From Sphingopyxis sp. UBA6723 (GTDB lineage: Bacteria > Pseudomonadota > Alphaproteobacteria > Sphingomonadales > Sphingomonadaceae): DNA of 64,000 nucleotides. A model generated the notes under the pieces. That model saw only the letters and a program-made list of their open reading frames with translations, made no database searches and had not been told where the DNA came from. Positions 28,293 to 36,817 of this stretch are shown in pieces; within the stretch, counting starts at the first letter, position 1; each line of letters begins with the position of its first letter. The translations under genes and the position numbers were made by a program. The stretch spans positions 319,717 to 383,716 of the forward strand of contig NZ_DKIH01000013.1 of the NCBI RefSeq assembly GCF_002454115.1, in the 5' to 3' direction.

Positions 28293-28307
28293 TTAAGTCC
28301 GACTTAA
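28293..28307. promoter_or_regulatory. Perfect dyad TTAAGTC-C-GACTTAA before the phosphatase start
   Basis: Two 7-base arms are exact reverse complements around a single C. On the minus strand the site occupies positions about -4 to -18 relative to the phosphatase ATG, where a ribosome site would normally be; no good Shine-Dalgarno is visible there. It could be an operator or an RNA hairpin that gates translation. The symmetry is seen; the function is inferred. Confidence 0.5.
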
Positions 28308-28330
28308 AAACAATATGACCCCACGGGTCG

Positions 28331-28360
28331 CGCCGTACGGCGGCAGGCACGTAGCCTGCC
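28331..28360. promoter_or_regulatory. Adjacent palindrome and GC hairpin in the wecB/phosphatase divergent region
   Basis: CGCCGTACGGCG at 28331-28342 is a perfect 12-base palindrome. It touches a 7-bp stem (GGCAGGC 28342-28348, GCCTGCC 28354-28360) with loop ACGTA. Both lie between the divergent phosphatase and wecB genes. They may be operators or a transcript hairpin in the wecB leader. Confidence 0.4.
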
Positions 28361-28530
28361 CTGCTAGCGGTGGCAACATATGGCCGTTATCGCACAATTA
28401 TCGCTACTGCTCCATTCGGCGGTACTTTCTCCAAAGGTCGTCGCAGTCTAAGACGTTGCAGCTTGATCGCCTTGTGCCGCTTTTGCCACCGCTACGGCCA
28501 ACACGGAGCTTCGCGCAGCCGGAGGATTAG

Positions 28531-29652
28531 ATGAAAAAGGTGCTAACGATCTTTGGGACGCGTCCGGAAGCAATTAAGATGTTTCCTGTGGTCGAAGCCC
28601 TGCGCCGCCAAGCGGAGGTCGACGTGCGTGTTTGTGTCACCGCGCAGCACCGCGAGATGCTCGACCAGGTGCTTGAAATTGCAAGAATTTTTCCGGACGT
28701 CGATCTGGATGTCATGACGCCCAACCAGTCGCTTGACGCACTGCTTGCGCGGCTCGTCGTCGGGCTTGGCGAAACATTTGACGCCGAAAGGCCCGACCGC
28801 ATCCTCGTTCATGGCGACACTCTAACGACGATGGCGGCAACGCTCGCCGCCTATTTCCGTAAAATCTCTGTCGGGCATGTCGAAGCAGGCCTGCGCAGCG
28901 GCGACATCTATCACCCGTGGCCCGAAGAAGTGAACCGGAAGGTCGCCGGCGCTATTGCCGACATGCATTTCGCGCCAACCGAGCTCGCGGCGGCGGCGCT
29001 ACGCGCAGAAAATGTCCCCGCAGAGCGCATTCACGTCACTGGAAACACCGTCATCGACGCGCTGCTGGCGACCAAGACGCGGATTGACGAGTATCCTTCG
29101 TTGGCCATAGGCCTCGATCCGCTTATCGCGCGCTTTGCCGGTAAGCGGATCGTTGCCGTCACCTCGCACCGGCGGGAGAATTTCGGCGACGGTATGAAAG
29201 CCATTGCCGACGCGATCGCCGCGATCGCTGCGCGCGACGACGTCGGGGTCGTGTTCCCCGTCCATCCGAACCCGCATGTGCGCAGCGCGATGGAACCGAT
29301 CCTGGGTGGACTGCCGAACGTCGCGCTGATCGATCCGCTCGACTATCCGCATTTCGTTCGTCTGCTGGCGACCTCCGACCTCGTGCTGACCGACAGCGGC
29401 GGGGTGCAGGAGGAAGCGCCAGCGTTCGGCAAACCTGTCCTCGTTATGCGCGAGACGACCGAGCGGCCGGAAGGCATCGAAGCGGGTACAGCCAAGCTGG
29501 TCGGAACCGACAAAGCGCGTATTGTTTCCGAAATTTTCAGGCTTCTCGACGATAAGGACGCCTACTCGGCCATGGCCCGCGCCCATAATCCCTTCGGTGA
29601 CGGCACGGCGGCCAAACAGATTGCGGAGATTGTTGCGCGTGCCCATCGATAA
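28531..29652 (+). CDS. wecB: UDP-N-acetylglucosamine 2-epimerase (non-hydrolysing) WecB
   Basis: A 373-residue epimerase interconverting UDP-GlcNAc and UDP-ManNAc. It starts MKKVLTIFGTRPEAIKMFPVV, the classic WecB start, with VHGDTLTTMAATLAAYF, HVEAGLRSGDIYHPWPEEVNR, TSHRRENFG and LTDSGGVQEEAP all conserved. A GGAGG-like site precedes the ATG. It overlaps wecC by 14 bp, so UDP-ManNAc is passed to the dehydrogenase. It differs clearly from the CapG-type epimerase at 443. Confidence 0.94.
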   Translation: MKKVLTIFGTRPEAIKMFPVVEALRRQAEVDVRVCVTAQHREMLDQVLEIARIFPDVDLDVMTPNQSLDALLARLVVGLGETFDAERPDRILVHGDTLTTMAATLAAYFRKISVGHVEAGLRSGDIYHPWPEEVNRKVAGAIADMHFAPTELAAAALRAENVPAERIHVTGNTVIDALLATKTRIDEYPSLAIGLDPLIARFAGKRIVAVTSHRRENFGDGMKAIADAIAAIAARDDVGVVFPVHPNPHVRSAMEPILGGLPNVALIDPLDYPHFVRLLATSDLVLTDSGGVQEEAPAFGKPVLVMRETTERPEGIEAGTAKLVGTDKARIVSEIFRLLDDKDAYSAMARAHNPFGDGTAAKQIAEIVARAHR

Positions 29653-30934
29653 CGAACAGACGGTCGCGGTCCTGGGTTTGGGTTATATCGGCCTGCCGAC
29701 CGCCGCGCTGATCGCGCGCTCGGGCTGCAAGGTGACGGGCGTCGATGTCAGCCAGCATGTCGTCGATACGGTGAACAACGGCAAGGTGCATATCGAGGAA
29801 GTCGATCTCGACGGCTTGGTTCAGGGGGTGGTTTCCCGCGGCGCGCTGGTTGCGTCGACCGAAGTCTCGCCAGCCGACACCTTTGTCATTGCGGTCCCGA
29901 CCCCGCACGATGACGAATATCGCCCCGACATCAGCCATGTCCTGTTGGCCGCGCGTGCGATCGCGCCAAAGCTGGAGGCCGGAAACCTGGTCATCCTCGA
30001 ATCGACTTCCCCCGTCGGCACCACCGAAAAAGTCGCGGCGCTCCTTGCCGAGTTGCGCCCCGACCTCAAGGTCCCCGGCGCCTGCGCCGGCGCTGCCGAC
30101 ATCTTCGTCGCTTATTGCCCCGAGCGCGTGCTGCCGGGCCGTATCTTGGTCGAGCTGGTCGATAACGACCGTTGTATCGGCGGCATTACCCCGCGCTGCG
30201 CCCGCCGCGCGATGACCTTTTACCGCCAGTTCGTGCGCGGCGCGTGCGTCACTACCTCGGCGCGCGCCGCCGAAATGGTGAAGCTGGTCGAGAACAGCTA
30301 CCGCGACGTCAACATCGCCTTTGCCAATGAGCTGTCGATGATGGCCGAGCAGATGAGGGTCGATGTCTGGGAGGTCATCCGCCTCGCCAACCGTCACCCG
30401 CGGGTCAACATCCTGCAACCCGGCCCCGGCGTCGGTGGCCATTGCATCGCGGTCGATCCTTGGTTCCTTGTCCATGGCGCGCCCGAGCACAGCCGCCTGA
30501 TCCGCACCGCGCGCGAGGTCAATCTCGCGAAGACCGCGCATGTCATCGGCGCAGCCGACATGCTGGTGTCACAGTATCCCCAGGCCCGCGTTGCCTGCCT
30601 CGGCCTCGCGTTCAAACCCAATATCGATGATTTCCGTGAAAGCCCCGCAGTCGAAGTCGCAGCGGCGCTGGCACGCCGCTTCGGCCAGCAGATCCAGATC
30701 GTTGAGCCCTATGCCCGTGGCCTGCCGATGGAGTTCGCCGGAACCGGCGCCGAGCTGATCGACCTCGACAGCGCACTGGCCGCCTGTGACATTGTGATCG
30801 TGCTCGTTGACCATGAACTGTTCAAATCAATTCCGCTCGAAGAACGCAGCGACAAGATCGTTTATGACACCCGTGGGTTGTGGCTCGACCAGCCGCCACC
30901 CGGAAACCGCAATCTCCTTCGTCAAGCGGTCTGA
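29639..30934 (+). CDS. wecC: UDP-N-acetyl-D-mannosamine dehydrogenase WecC
   Basis: A 431-residue UDP-sugar dehydrogenase producing UDP-ManNAcA with two NAD+ per substrate. The NAD motif VAVLGLGYIGLPTAALIA is near the start; KLVENSYRDVNIAFANEL and GPGVGGHCIAVDPWFL (with the catalytic Cys) are in the middle; GLAFKPNIDDFRESPAVEVA begins the C-terminal UDP-binding domain. I chose the GTG at 29639, which overlaps the wecB end, has a GGAG site upstream, and gives the family's usual start; the longer frame from 29522 lies inside wecB. Confidence 0.93.
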   Translation: MPIDNEQTVAVLGLGYIGLPTAALIARSGCKVTGVDVSQHVVDTVNNGKVHIEEVDLDGLVQGVVSRGALVASTEVSPADTFVIAVPTPHDDEYRPDISHVLLAARAIAPKLEAGNLVILESTSPVGTTEKVAALLAELRPDLKVPGACAGAADIFVAYCPERVLPGRILVELVDNDRCIGGITPRCARRAMTFYRQFVRGACVTTSARAAEMVKLVENSYRDVNIAFANELSMMAEQMRVDVWEVIRLANRHPRVNILQPGPGVGGHCIAVDPWFLVHGAPEHSRLIRTAREVNLAKTAHVIGAADMLVSQYPQARVACLGLAFKPNIDDFRESPAVEVAAALARRFGQQIQIVEPYARGLPMEFAGTGAELIDLDSALAACDIVIVLVDHELFKSIPLEERSDKIVYDTRGLWLDQPPPGNRNLLRQAV

Positions 30935-30979
30935 CTCATCGATCTTGACGCCTTATGGCGCGCTCCGCATGGTGCTGCG

Positions 30980-31786
30980 ATGTTAACCCGGCTCGAAACC
31001 ATCATCGTTGAAAAGCCGTGGGGAAGAAGTGACATTCCTCGCGATTTTGGCGATTTCGGTGATCGCCGCATCGGGGAGATCTGGTTCGCCCATCCCGCGG
31101 GTGACGCCGCACCGATCATGGTCAAATTCCTTTTTACATCTGAACGACTGTCGATTCAGGTGCATCCCGACGACGACGCAGCGCGGGCAGCCGATTTTCC
31201 GCGCGGCAAGGAAGAATGCTGGTTGATCCTTGACGCCCAGCCCGGCGCCGAACTGGGTGTCGGACTCAATGCAATGACGACGAGAGACAAGCTGCGCGAT
31301 GCGGCACTCGACGGCTCCATAGTCGATATGATCGACTGGCGGCGTTCCAAAACGGGCGATTTCGTTTACAATCGCGCAGGTACGATACATGCGATCGGTC
31401 CGGGGCTGACCGTCGTTGAAGTTCAGCAAAATGTCGACTGCACTTATCGGCTTTACGACTATGGACGCCCGCGCGAATTGCACCTCGACGAGGGGCTGGA
31501 TGTCGCGATCACCGGTCCGGTGCATGATCCACGTGACACCTTCGTCGATGCAAGCACGAACCGCCTGCTCATCAGCGGTCCGCATTTCCATCTGGTGCAC
31601 CTGGCCTCACCGATCGACCCGGCGCTACTCCAAAGAGCGACCGGTGAGCTGACATTTGTCCCGCTTTCACGGGGTTGCCGTGTCGCAGGCGAAATCGTAG
31701 CGCTCGGCGAAGCAGTGCTGCTCACCGATCCCTCGTCGATCGAAATGGATCAGGGCGCCCGTGCGCTTCTGACCTGGCCCGCCTGA
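30980..31786 (+). CDS. manA: Class I mannose-6-phosphate isomerase
   Basis: A 268-residue type I phosphomannose isomerase, shorter than the E. coli form but typical of alphaproteobacterial versions. Zinc-binding motifs are present: QVHPDDDAA, then KEECWLILDA, then the later NRAGTIHAIGPGLTVVEVQ. It interconverts fructose 6-phosphate and mannose 6-phosphate and so feeds GDP-mannose synthesis. This fits with the GDP-mannose 3,5-epimerase homologue in the same locus, although manB and manC are not in the window. It lies 45 bp after wecC. Confidence 0.88.
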   Translation: MLTRLETIIVEKPWGRSDIPRDFGDFGDRRIGEIWFAHPAGDAAPIMVKFLFTSERLSIQVHPDDDAARAADFPRGKEECWLILDAQPGAELGVGLNAMTTRDKLRDAALDGSIVDMIDWRRSKTGDFVYNRAGTIHAIGPGLTVVEVQQNVDCTYRLYDYGRPRELHLDEGLDVAITGPVHDPRDTFVDASTNRLLISGPHFHLVHLASPIDPALLQRATGELTFVPLSRGCRVAGEIVALGEAVLLTDPSSIEMDQGARALLTWPA

Positions 31787-31804
31787 CCACGGCACGACCC
31801 TCCC

Positions 31805-31833
31805 CTTGCGGCTCCGCCCGCGATCTCCCATAT
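31805..31833 (+). promoter_or_regulatory. Candidate RpoH-like promoter of hslV
   Basis: CTTG at 31805-31808 and CCCATAT at 31827-31833 are separated by 18 bases and match the alphaproteobacterial heat-shock consensus (CTTG, then CYTATNT) except for one base. The hslV ATG is only 8 bases after the -10 element, so the message would be nearly leaderless; no Shine-Dalgarno is seen there. This is a pattern match with no transcript data. Confidence 0.45.
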
Positions 31834-31841
31834 CGCGCCCC

Positions 31842-32408
31842 ATGACCAATAATCACGCGCAAAGTGCCGCGCCCTGGCACGGAACCACCATCCTCTCCGC
31901 CCGCACCGAAGGTAAGGTCGTCGTCATCGGCGACGGACAGGTATCGATGGGCCAGACGGTGATGAAGCCCAACGCGCGCAAGGTGCGCCGCCTCCACGAC
32001 GGCAGCGTCATCGGCGGCTTTGCCGGCGCCACTGCCGACGCCTTCACCCTGTTCGAACGGCTTGAAGCCAAGCTTGAGCGCCATAACGGCCAGCTGCTGC
32101 GCGCTGCGGTCGAGCTCGCGAAGGATTGGCGCACCGACAAATATCTGCGCAACCTCGAGGCGATGATGATCGTCGCGGACAAGGAGGTGACTTTGGTTAT
32201 CACCGGCAACGGCGACGTGCTCGAACCCAAGGGCGGCATCGCCGCGATCGGATCGGGCGGCAATTACGCCCTTGCTGCCGCCACCGCGCTCGCCGAATAT
32301 GAAAAGGACGCTGAGATACTGGTCCGTAAAGCGATGCAGGTCGCCGCCGACATCTGCGTCTATACCAACGACCAGTTCACCCAAGAAACCCTCGAAACTC
32401 AGGCGTAA
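31842..32408 (+). CDS. hslV: ATP-dependent protease HslV, proteolytic subunit
   Basis: A 188-residue beta-type threonine peptidase. The mature start is HG-TTILSARTEGKVVVIGDGQVSMGQTVMKPNARKVRRL, so Thr15 is the expected nucleophile after removal of a 14-residue propeptide. In E. coli the Thr directly follows the initiator Met, while several alphaproteobacterial enzymes carry such an extension. With HslU it forms the HslUV (ClpYQ) complex that degrades misfolded proteins in the cytoplasm. The ATG at 31842 is the only sensible start. The hslU gene begins 5 bp downstream, so the two are one operon. Confidence 0.95.
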   Translation: MTNNHAQSAAPWHGTTILSARTEGKVVVIGDGQVSMGQTVMKPNARKVRRLHDGSVIGGFAGATADAFTLFERLEAKLERHNGQLLRAAVELAKDWRTDKYLRNLEAMMIVADKEVTLVITGNGDVLEPKGGIAAIGSGGNYALAAATALAEYEKDAEILVRKAMQVAADICVYTNDQFTQETLETQA

Positions 32409-32413
32409 AGCAG

Positions 32414-33715
32414 ATGAACAAAGACCTGACTCCCAAGGCGATTGTCGCTGCGCTCGACACACATATCATCGGCCAGGATGCCGCCAAGCGCGCGGTCGCG
32501 GTGGCGCTGCGCAATCGCTGGCGCCGCCAGCAACTGTCTGCCGATCTGCGCGACGAAGTGACACCGAAGAATATCCTGATGATCGGCCCTACCGGCTGCG
32601 GCAAGACCGAGATTTCGCGCCGTCTGGCCAAGCTTGCCGACGCACCGTTCATCAAGGTTGAAGCGACCAAGTTCACCGAGGTCGGCTATGTCGGCCGCGA
32701 CGTCGAACAGATCGCCCGCGACCTGGTCGAGGAAGCGGTGCGGCTGGAAAAAGACCGCCGCCGCGAAGCGGTGCGCGCCGCCGCCGAAGAGGCCGCGATG
32801 GAACGTCTGCTCGATGCGCTCACCGGCAAGGGCGCGAGCGAGGCGACGCGTCAGAGCTTCCGCCAACGGATCCGCGAAGGCCATCTCGACGACAGCGAGG
32901 TCGAGATCGAGGTCGCCGACGCACCGACCATGCCGTTCGAACTCCCCGGCCAACCGGGCCAGTTGGGCATGATCAACCTGTCCGACATGCTCGGCAAGGC
33001 GATGGGCGGGGCGCCAAAAAAGCGCCGGAAGCTCAAAGTCATCGAGGCCGCAACGCGGCTGATTGAGGAGGAACAGGACAAGCGGCTCGATCAGGACGAT
33101 GTTGCCCGCATCGCGCTCGCCGATGCCGAAGCCAATGGCATCGTTTTTCTCGACGAGATCGACAAGATCGCGGTCAGCGACGTGCGCGGTGGATCGGTCA
33201 GCCGCGAAGGCGTCCAGCGCGACCTGCTGCCGCTGATCGAAGGCACGACCGTCGCGACAAAATATGGCCCGATGAAAACCGACCATATCCTGTTCATCGC
33301 CTCAGGCGCCTTTCATGTCGCCAAGCCGAGCGACCTCCTCCCCGAATTGCAGGGCCGCCTGCCGATCCGCGTCGAGTTGAGCGCGCTCACCGAAAGCGAC
33401 TTCGTGCGTATCCTGAGCGAAACCAAGGCTGGTCTGCCCGAACAATATGCGGCGCTGCTCGGCACCGAGGGGGTCACGCTGTCGTTCACCGACGATGCGA
33501 TCGCGCGCGTCGCCAAGCTCGCGGCCGAGGTCAATGAGCGGGTCGAAAATATCGGCGCCCGGCGATTGCAGACGATTATGGAGCGGCTGGTCGAAGAGGT
33601 AAGTTTTGGTGCCGAGGACATGACCGGCACCACGCTGGCGGTCGATGCCGCCTATGTCGATCGGCAGCTGGCCGAGGTGGTCGGCGATACGGACCTCAGC
33701 AAATATGTGCTGTAG
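32414..33715 (+). CDS. hslU: HslU ATPase subunit of the HslUV protease
   Basis: A 433-residue AAA+ unfoldase, the usual length for HslU. Walker A is GPTGCGKTE near residue 60, the pore segment GYVGRDVEQIARDLVE follows, then the HslU-specific intermediate domain (about residues 105-235), Walker B IVFLDEIDKIA, and the C-terminal LSKYVL, which docks into HslV. It unfolds substrates and feeds them to HslV. It lies directly after hslV and before the RodZ-like gene. Confidence 0.96.
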   Translation: MNKDLTPKAIVAALDTHIIGQDAAKRAVAVALRNRWRRQQLSADLRDEVTPKNILMIGPTGCGKTEISRRLAKLADAPFIKVEATKFTEVGYVGRDVEQIARDLVEEAVRLEKDRRREAVRAAAEEAAMERLLDALTGKGASEATRQSFRQRIREGHLDDSEVEIEVADAPTMPFELPGQPGQLGMINLSDMLGKAMGGAPKKRRKLKVIEAATRLIEEEQDKRLDQDDVARIALADAEANGIVFLDEIDKIAVSDVRGGSVSREGVQRDLLPLIEGTTVATKYGPMKTDHILFIASGAFHVAKPSDLLPELQGRLPIRVELSALTESDFVRILSETKAGLPEQYAALLGTEGVTLSFTDDAIARVAKLAAEVNERVENIGARRLQTIMERLVEEVSFGAEDMTGTTLAVDAAYVDRQLAEVVGDTDLSKYVL

Positions 33716-33858
33716 CCCGCGGCGGTTCGGGCGAGCGTATTAAGGCATCTTTTCAGCCGGTCGTTTGCCGAACTTCATTTGACTTTTTCAGCGCGTCAAT
33801 GCGATGAGCGGTGCGACACGGTCGACACGGGTTGCAACCGACCGGCGCGGAGACAGTA

Positions 33859-34725
33859 ATGACAGACGAGGATGTCGCCCCGGAGCAGGGCGAGCTGGCG
33901 ATCACGCGCACCGGCGATCGGCTTCGGCTGGCGCGGGAGGCCGCGGGGTTGTCACTCGCCGATGTTGCGACCCGCACCCGGATCACCCAGCGTCACCTTT
34001 CTGCGATTGAAAAATCGGATTTCTCGGAACTTCCGGGCCGCACCTATGTTACCGGTTTCGCGCGCGCATACGCCCGCGCGGTCGATCTTCCCGAAGCCGA
34101 AGTGGGCGCTGCGGTGCGCCGCGAACTCGAAGAAGACGCTTATGGTGCGCGGCCGCTGTACGAAGCCTATGAACCGACCGATCCGGCGCGTCTGCCCACT
34201 GCCAGGATGACGTGGACGCTGGTGATTATCGCCGTTCTGCTCGCCTCGGCCTATGGCGTATGGCGCTTTTTGTCGGTTGAACCGGGCGAAGCGTTGATCG
34301 CGGCACAGAATCGCGCCGCTGACGCGTCGGAAGCGCCGCAAAGCGATGCGGCAGTGCCACCGACGACGAAGGTCGGTACGCCCCAGTCGGCGACCGCGGC
34401 CAATGCGCCGGTGATCCTCACTGGTATTTCCGAAGTCTGGATCGGGTTCGATGATGCGGCGGGCAAGACCGAAAACTGGCGGACGCTGGACCCGGGCGAA
34501 ACCTATCAAGTGCCGCCGGAATATATCGAGCAGTTCACTCTGCGCACCAGCATTCCGCAGGCGCTGAAAGTCACCGTTGGCGGCCGCGACGTCGGGTCGA
34601 TTGGCCCTGCCGATACGCTGGTCAAGGGCGTTTCGCTCAAGCCTGCCGATCTGATCGCGCGCGCCGAAGGAAACGGCGCCTCGAGCGCCGCGGCGCCAGC
34701 GACACGCGCGCTCCCCAAGGGCTGA
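33859..34725 (+). CDS. RodZ-like protein: N-terminal helix-turn-helix, one membrane span, DUF4115 C-terminus
   Basis: A 288-residue protein. Residues about 18-80 form a Xre/RodZ-type helix-turn-helix (GDRLRLAREAAGLSLADVATRTRITQRHLSAIEKSDFSELPGRTYVTGFARAYA). A single membrane span (WTLVIIAVLLASAYGVWRFL) is near residue 120, and a periplasmic beta domain near the C-terminus matches DUF4115 (SEVWIGFDDAAGKTENWRTLDPGETYQVP). RodZ proteins link MreB to the membrane and help set cell shape. The ATG at 33859 is used; an upstream in-frame start lacks conserved sequence. Confidence 0.82.
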   Translation: MTDEDVAPEQGELAITRTGDRLRLAREAAGLSLADVATRTRITQRHLSAIEKSDFSELPGRTYVTGFARAYARAVDLPEAEVGAAVRRELEEDAYGARPLYEAYEPTDPARLPTARMTWTLVIIAVLLASAYGVWRFLSVEPGEALIAAQNRAADASEAPQSDAAVPPTTKVGTPQSATAANAPVILTGISEVWIGFDDAAGKTENWRTLDPGETYQVPPEYIEQFTLRTSIPQALKVTVGGRDVGSIGPADTLVKGVSLKPADLIARAEGNGASSAAAPATRALPKG

Positions 34726-34839
34726 GACGGCCATCTTTTGGGGCGGCACGAACGGCAGCGCGCCGAATTGGGTTTGCGCTGCTGCACTGTGCCGCGTTAT
34801 GAACGACACAATGGTTAATTGGTGGGGGCCTAACGGCAG

Positions 34840-35784
34840 ATGAGAATGCGTCAGATCACTTTCCTCGGGGCTACGACATTTGCGCTCGCGGCCACCATGC
34901 CCGCGCCGGCGCAAGAAGGTGCTATCGACAAGCGGGTCGAACGGCTCGAAAAGGAAATGCGGGCGGTCCAGCGCTCGGTCTTCCCCGGCGGCAGCCCGAC
35001 CTTCTTTGAAGGTGAAATCGCGCCCGACAATACGCCCGGGGAACGCGCGCGCAGCAATGCACCGGTGATCGACCTGACCGCGCGCGTCGATGCGCTGGAA
35101 AGCCAGCTCCAGGCGCTGACTGGTCAGACCGAGCAGAACGCTTTTCAGCTCCGCGAACTTGAAAAACAGTTCGCCGCTTATAAGACCGAAATGGACAAGC
35201 GTTTTGCCGATCCCGCGGCCGCTGCGACCCCCGCCAGCCTGCCCCCTACCCCAACGGTAAAGCCGCCAACAGCGGCATCGACGGTTGCCGCCACCCCGGC
35301 GAAGAAACCGGCGGTGACCACTGCCAAACCAGCCGCGACAACGCCCAACGCGGCGCGCCTAGCGCTAGTCAAAAAGGTCGAGATTCCGGCAACCGGCAAT
35401 GAAACTAAGGACGCTTACGACTATGGCTATCGGCTGTGGGAAGCGAAGCTCTACCCCGAGGCGCAGGCGCAGTTGAAACAGGTCGTTACCAAATGGCCGA
35501 ACAGCAGTCAGGCCAGCTTTGCCCAGAACCTTCTCGGCCGCGCCTATCTGGACGAGGGCAAACCGAGCCTCGCAGCGGTCGCTTTCTACAACAATTACAA
35601 GGACCGACCCAGCGGCGCCCGTGCGCCGCATAGCCTGATGTATATGGGGGTCGCGCTCGACAAGCTGGGTCGCAAGGCCGATGCCTGCAAGGCATTCCGT
35701 GAACTCGAAGAAGTCTATGGTGACAAGGCTCCGCAGGATGTCCGAACCGATGCAGCCGCCGCAAAAACAAAAGCAGGTTGCTGA
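34840..35784 (+). CDS. cpoB: Cell division coordinator CpoB/YbgF-like periplasmic protein
   Basis: A 314-residue exported protein with a signal peptide ending near APAQ (residue 24), a short coiled-coil (KRVERLEKEMRAVQRSV, then RVDALESQLQALTGQTEQNAFQLRELEKQF), an Ala/Pro/Thr-rich linker and C-terminal TPR repeats (AYDYGYRLWEAKLYPEAQAQLKQVVTKWP, then AQNLLGRAYLDEGKPSLAAVAFYNNY). This is the CpoB layout; CpoB coordinates Tol-Pal and peptidoglycan synthesis at division. The 3' end overlaps tilS by 47 bp. Confidence 0.9.
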   Translation: MRMRQITFLGATTFALAATMPAPAQEGAIDKRVERLEKEMRAVQRSVFPGGSPTFFEGEIAPDNTPGERARSNAPVIDLTARVDALESQLQALTGQTEQNAFQLRELEKQFAAYKTEMDKRFADPAAAATPASLPPTPTVKPPTAASTVAATPAKKPAVTTAKPAATTPNAARLALVKKVEIPATGNETKDAYDYGYRLWEAKLYPEAQAQLKQVVTKWPNSSQASFAQNLLGRAYLDEGKPSLAAVAFYNNYKDRPSGARAPHSLMYMGVALDKLGRKADACKAFRELEEVYGDKAPQDVRTDAAAAKTKAGC

Positions 35785-36742
35785 CCGCGACTGTGCCGAC
35801 CGGCTGGCGGGCGATCTTCGCGCGCTCGCAGGATCCGAATGGCACCGTCTGCACTATGGCGTCGCGGTGTCGGGCGGTCCCGACAGCATGGCGCTGCTCT
35901 GGCTGATGGCGACGTTGTTGCCCGGGCAAGTCTGGGCAGCGACCGTCGATCATGGCCTGCGCAAAGGGTCGGACGATGAAGCGCGAATGGTCGCCAGCTT
36001 CTGCAACCGCGAACATATCCCGCATTCGACCTTGCGCCCCGCGGCGCCGATCAAGGGATCGTTGCAGGCCGCGGCGCGCGCCGAGCGTTATCATCTGCTC
36101 GACCAGTGGCGCGGTGCCAATGCGCTCGACCACATCCTCACCGCACATCATGCCGACGATCAGCTGGAAACGATCGTCATGCGGCTCAACCGCAGCAGCG
36201 GGGTGGGCGGCCTCGCCGCCATTCGCTCGCGTAGCGGCATCGTCATGCGCCCGCTGCTGCACTGGCGCCGTGCCGAACTGGTCGAACTGGCGCTGGAGCA
36301 TGATCTGCCGTTTGTCGACGATCCGTCGAACAGCGACAATCGCTTCGATCGCGCGCGACTGCGTCAGGCGCTAAAATCGCAGACGGTGCTCGATCCCGCC
36401 GCCGCCGCGCGGTCGGCGGGCTGGCTCGCCGAAGCCGACGAGGCGCTCGACTGGTCGGTCGAGCGGCTGATTGCGTCCTGGCCAGACGCGTCTGACATCG
36501 CGGTGATCCGCAACGAATCCTATCCGCCCGAGTTGTTCCGCCGTATCGTCGCGCTGCGACTTCGCGCCAATGCCGCACAATTGGCAATCCGCGGCGCCTC
36601 GCTCGACGGCGTGATCGCCGCAATGCACAAGGGCAAGCGTGCGATGGTCGGCGCCCTGCTGATCGACCCGGTTCGCGGCTTTGAAGGGACGATTTGGCGT
36701 ATTTCTGCTGCGCCGCGCCGGAAACTACCCAAAAAGGCCTGA
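35738..36742 (+). CDS. tilS: tRNA(Ile)-lysidine synthetase TilS
   Basis: A 334-residue PP-loop enzyme that modifies C34 of tRNA-Ile(CAU) to lysidine. The ATP motif GVAVSGGPDSMALLWL lies near residue 40, followed by HGLRKGSDDEARMV and HHADDQLETIVMRLNRSSGVGGL, all typical. I chose the ATG at 35738, inside the end of cpoB. The next ATG at 35750 is also possible; a longer frame from 35681 seems unlikely. Coupled translation with cpoB is probable. ftsH follows 75 bp later, a common order in this group. Confidence 0.9.
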   Translation: MSEPMQPPQKQKQVADRDCADRLAGDLRALAGSEWHRLHYGVAVSGGPDSMALLWLMATLLPGQVWAATVDHGLRKGSDDEARMVASFCNREHIPHSTLRPAAPIKGSLQAAARAERYHLLDQWRGANALDHILTAHHADDQLETIVMRLNRSSGVGGLAAIRSRSGIVMRPLLHWRRAELVELALEHDLPFVDDPSNSDNRFDRARLRQALKSQTVLDPAAAARSAGWLAEADEALDWSVERLIASWPDASDIAVIRNESYPPELFRRIVALRLRANAAQLAIRGASLDGVIAAMHKGKRAMVGALLIDPVRGFEGTIWRISAAPRRKLPKKA

Positions 36743-36749
36743 TTGCATC

Positions 36750-36777
36750 ATTGTCATTTAACCTGATTATCCTATCT
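36750..36777 (+). promoter_or_regulatory. Candidate heat-shock/housekeeping promoter of ftsH
   Basis: CCTATCT at 36771-36777 matches the alphaproteobacterial RpoH -10 (CYTATNT) fully, with ATTG 17 bases upstream in place of CTTG. The same stretch also reads as a sigma-70-like TTGTCA (36751-36756), 16-base spacer, TATCTT. It is in the gap before ftsH, which is often heat inducible. Confidence 0.4.
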
Positions 36778-36817
36778 TGTGGGCGTAGGAGCGCGTTGCC
36801 GCGCCGATGAGGAAAGT

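Noticed and set aside
29522..29638. A 39-residue N-terminal extension of wecC
   Set aside because: It is encoded entirely within wecB in another frame and lacks similarity to the family; GTG 29639 gives the expected start.
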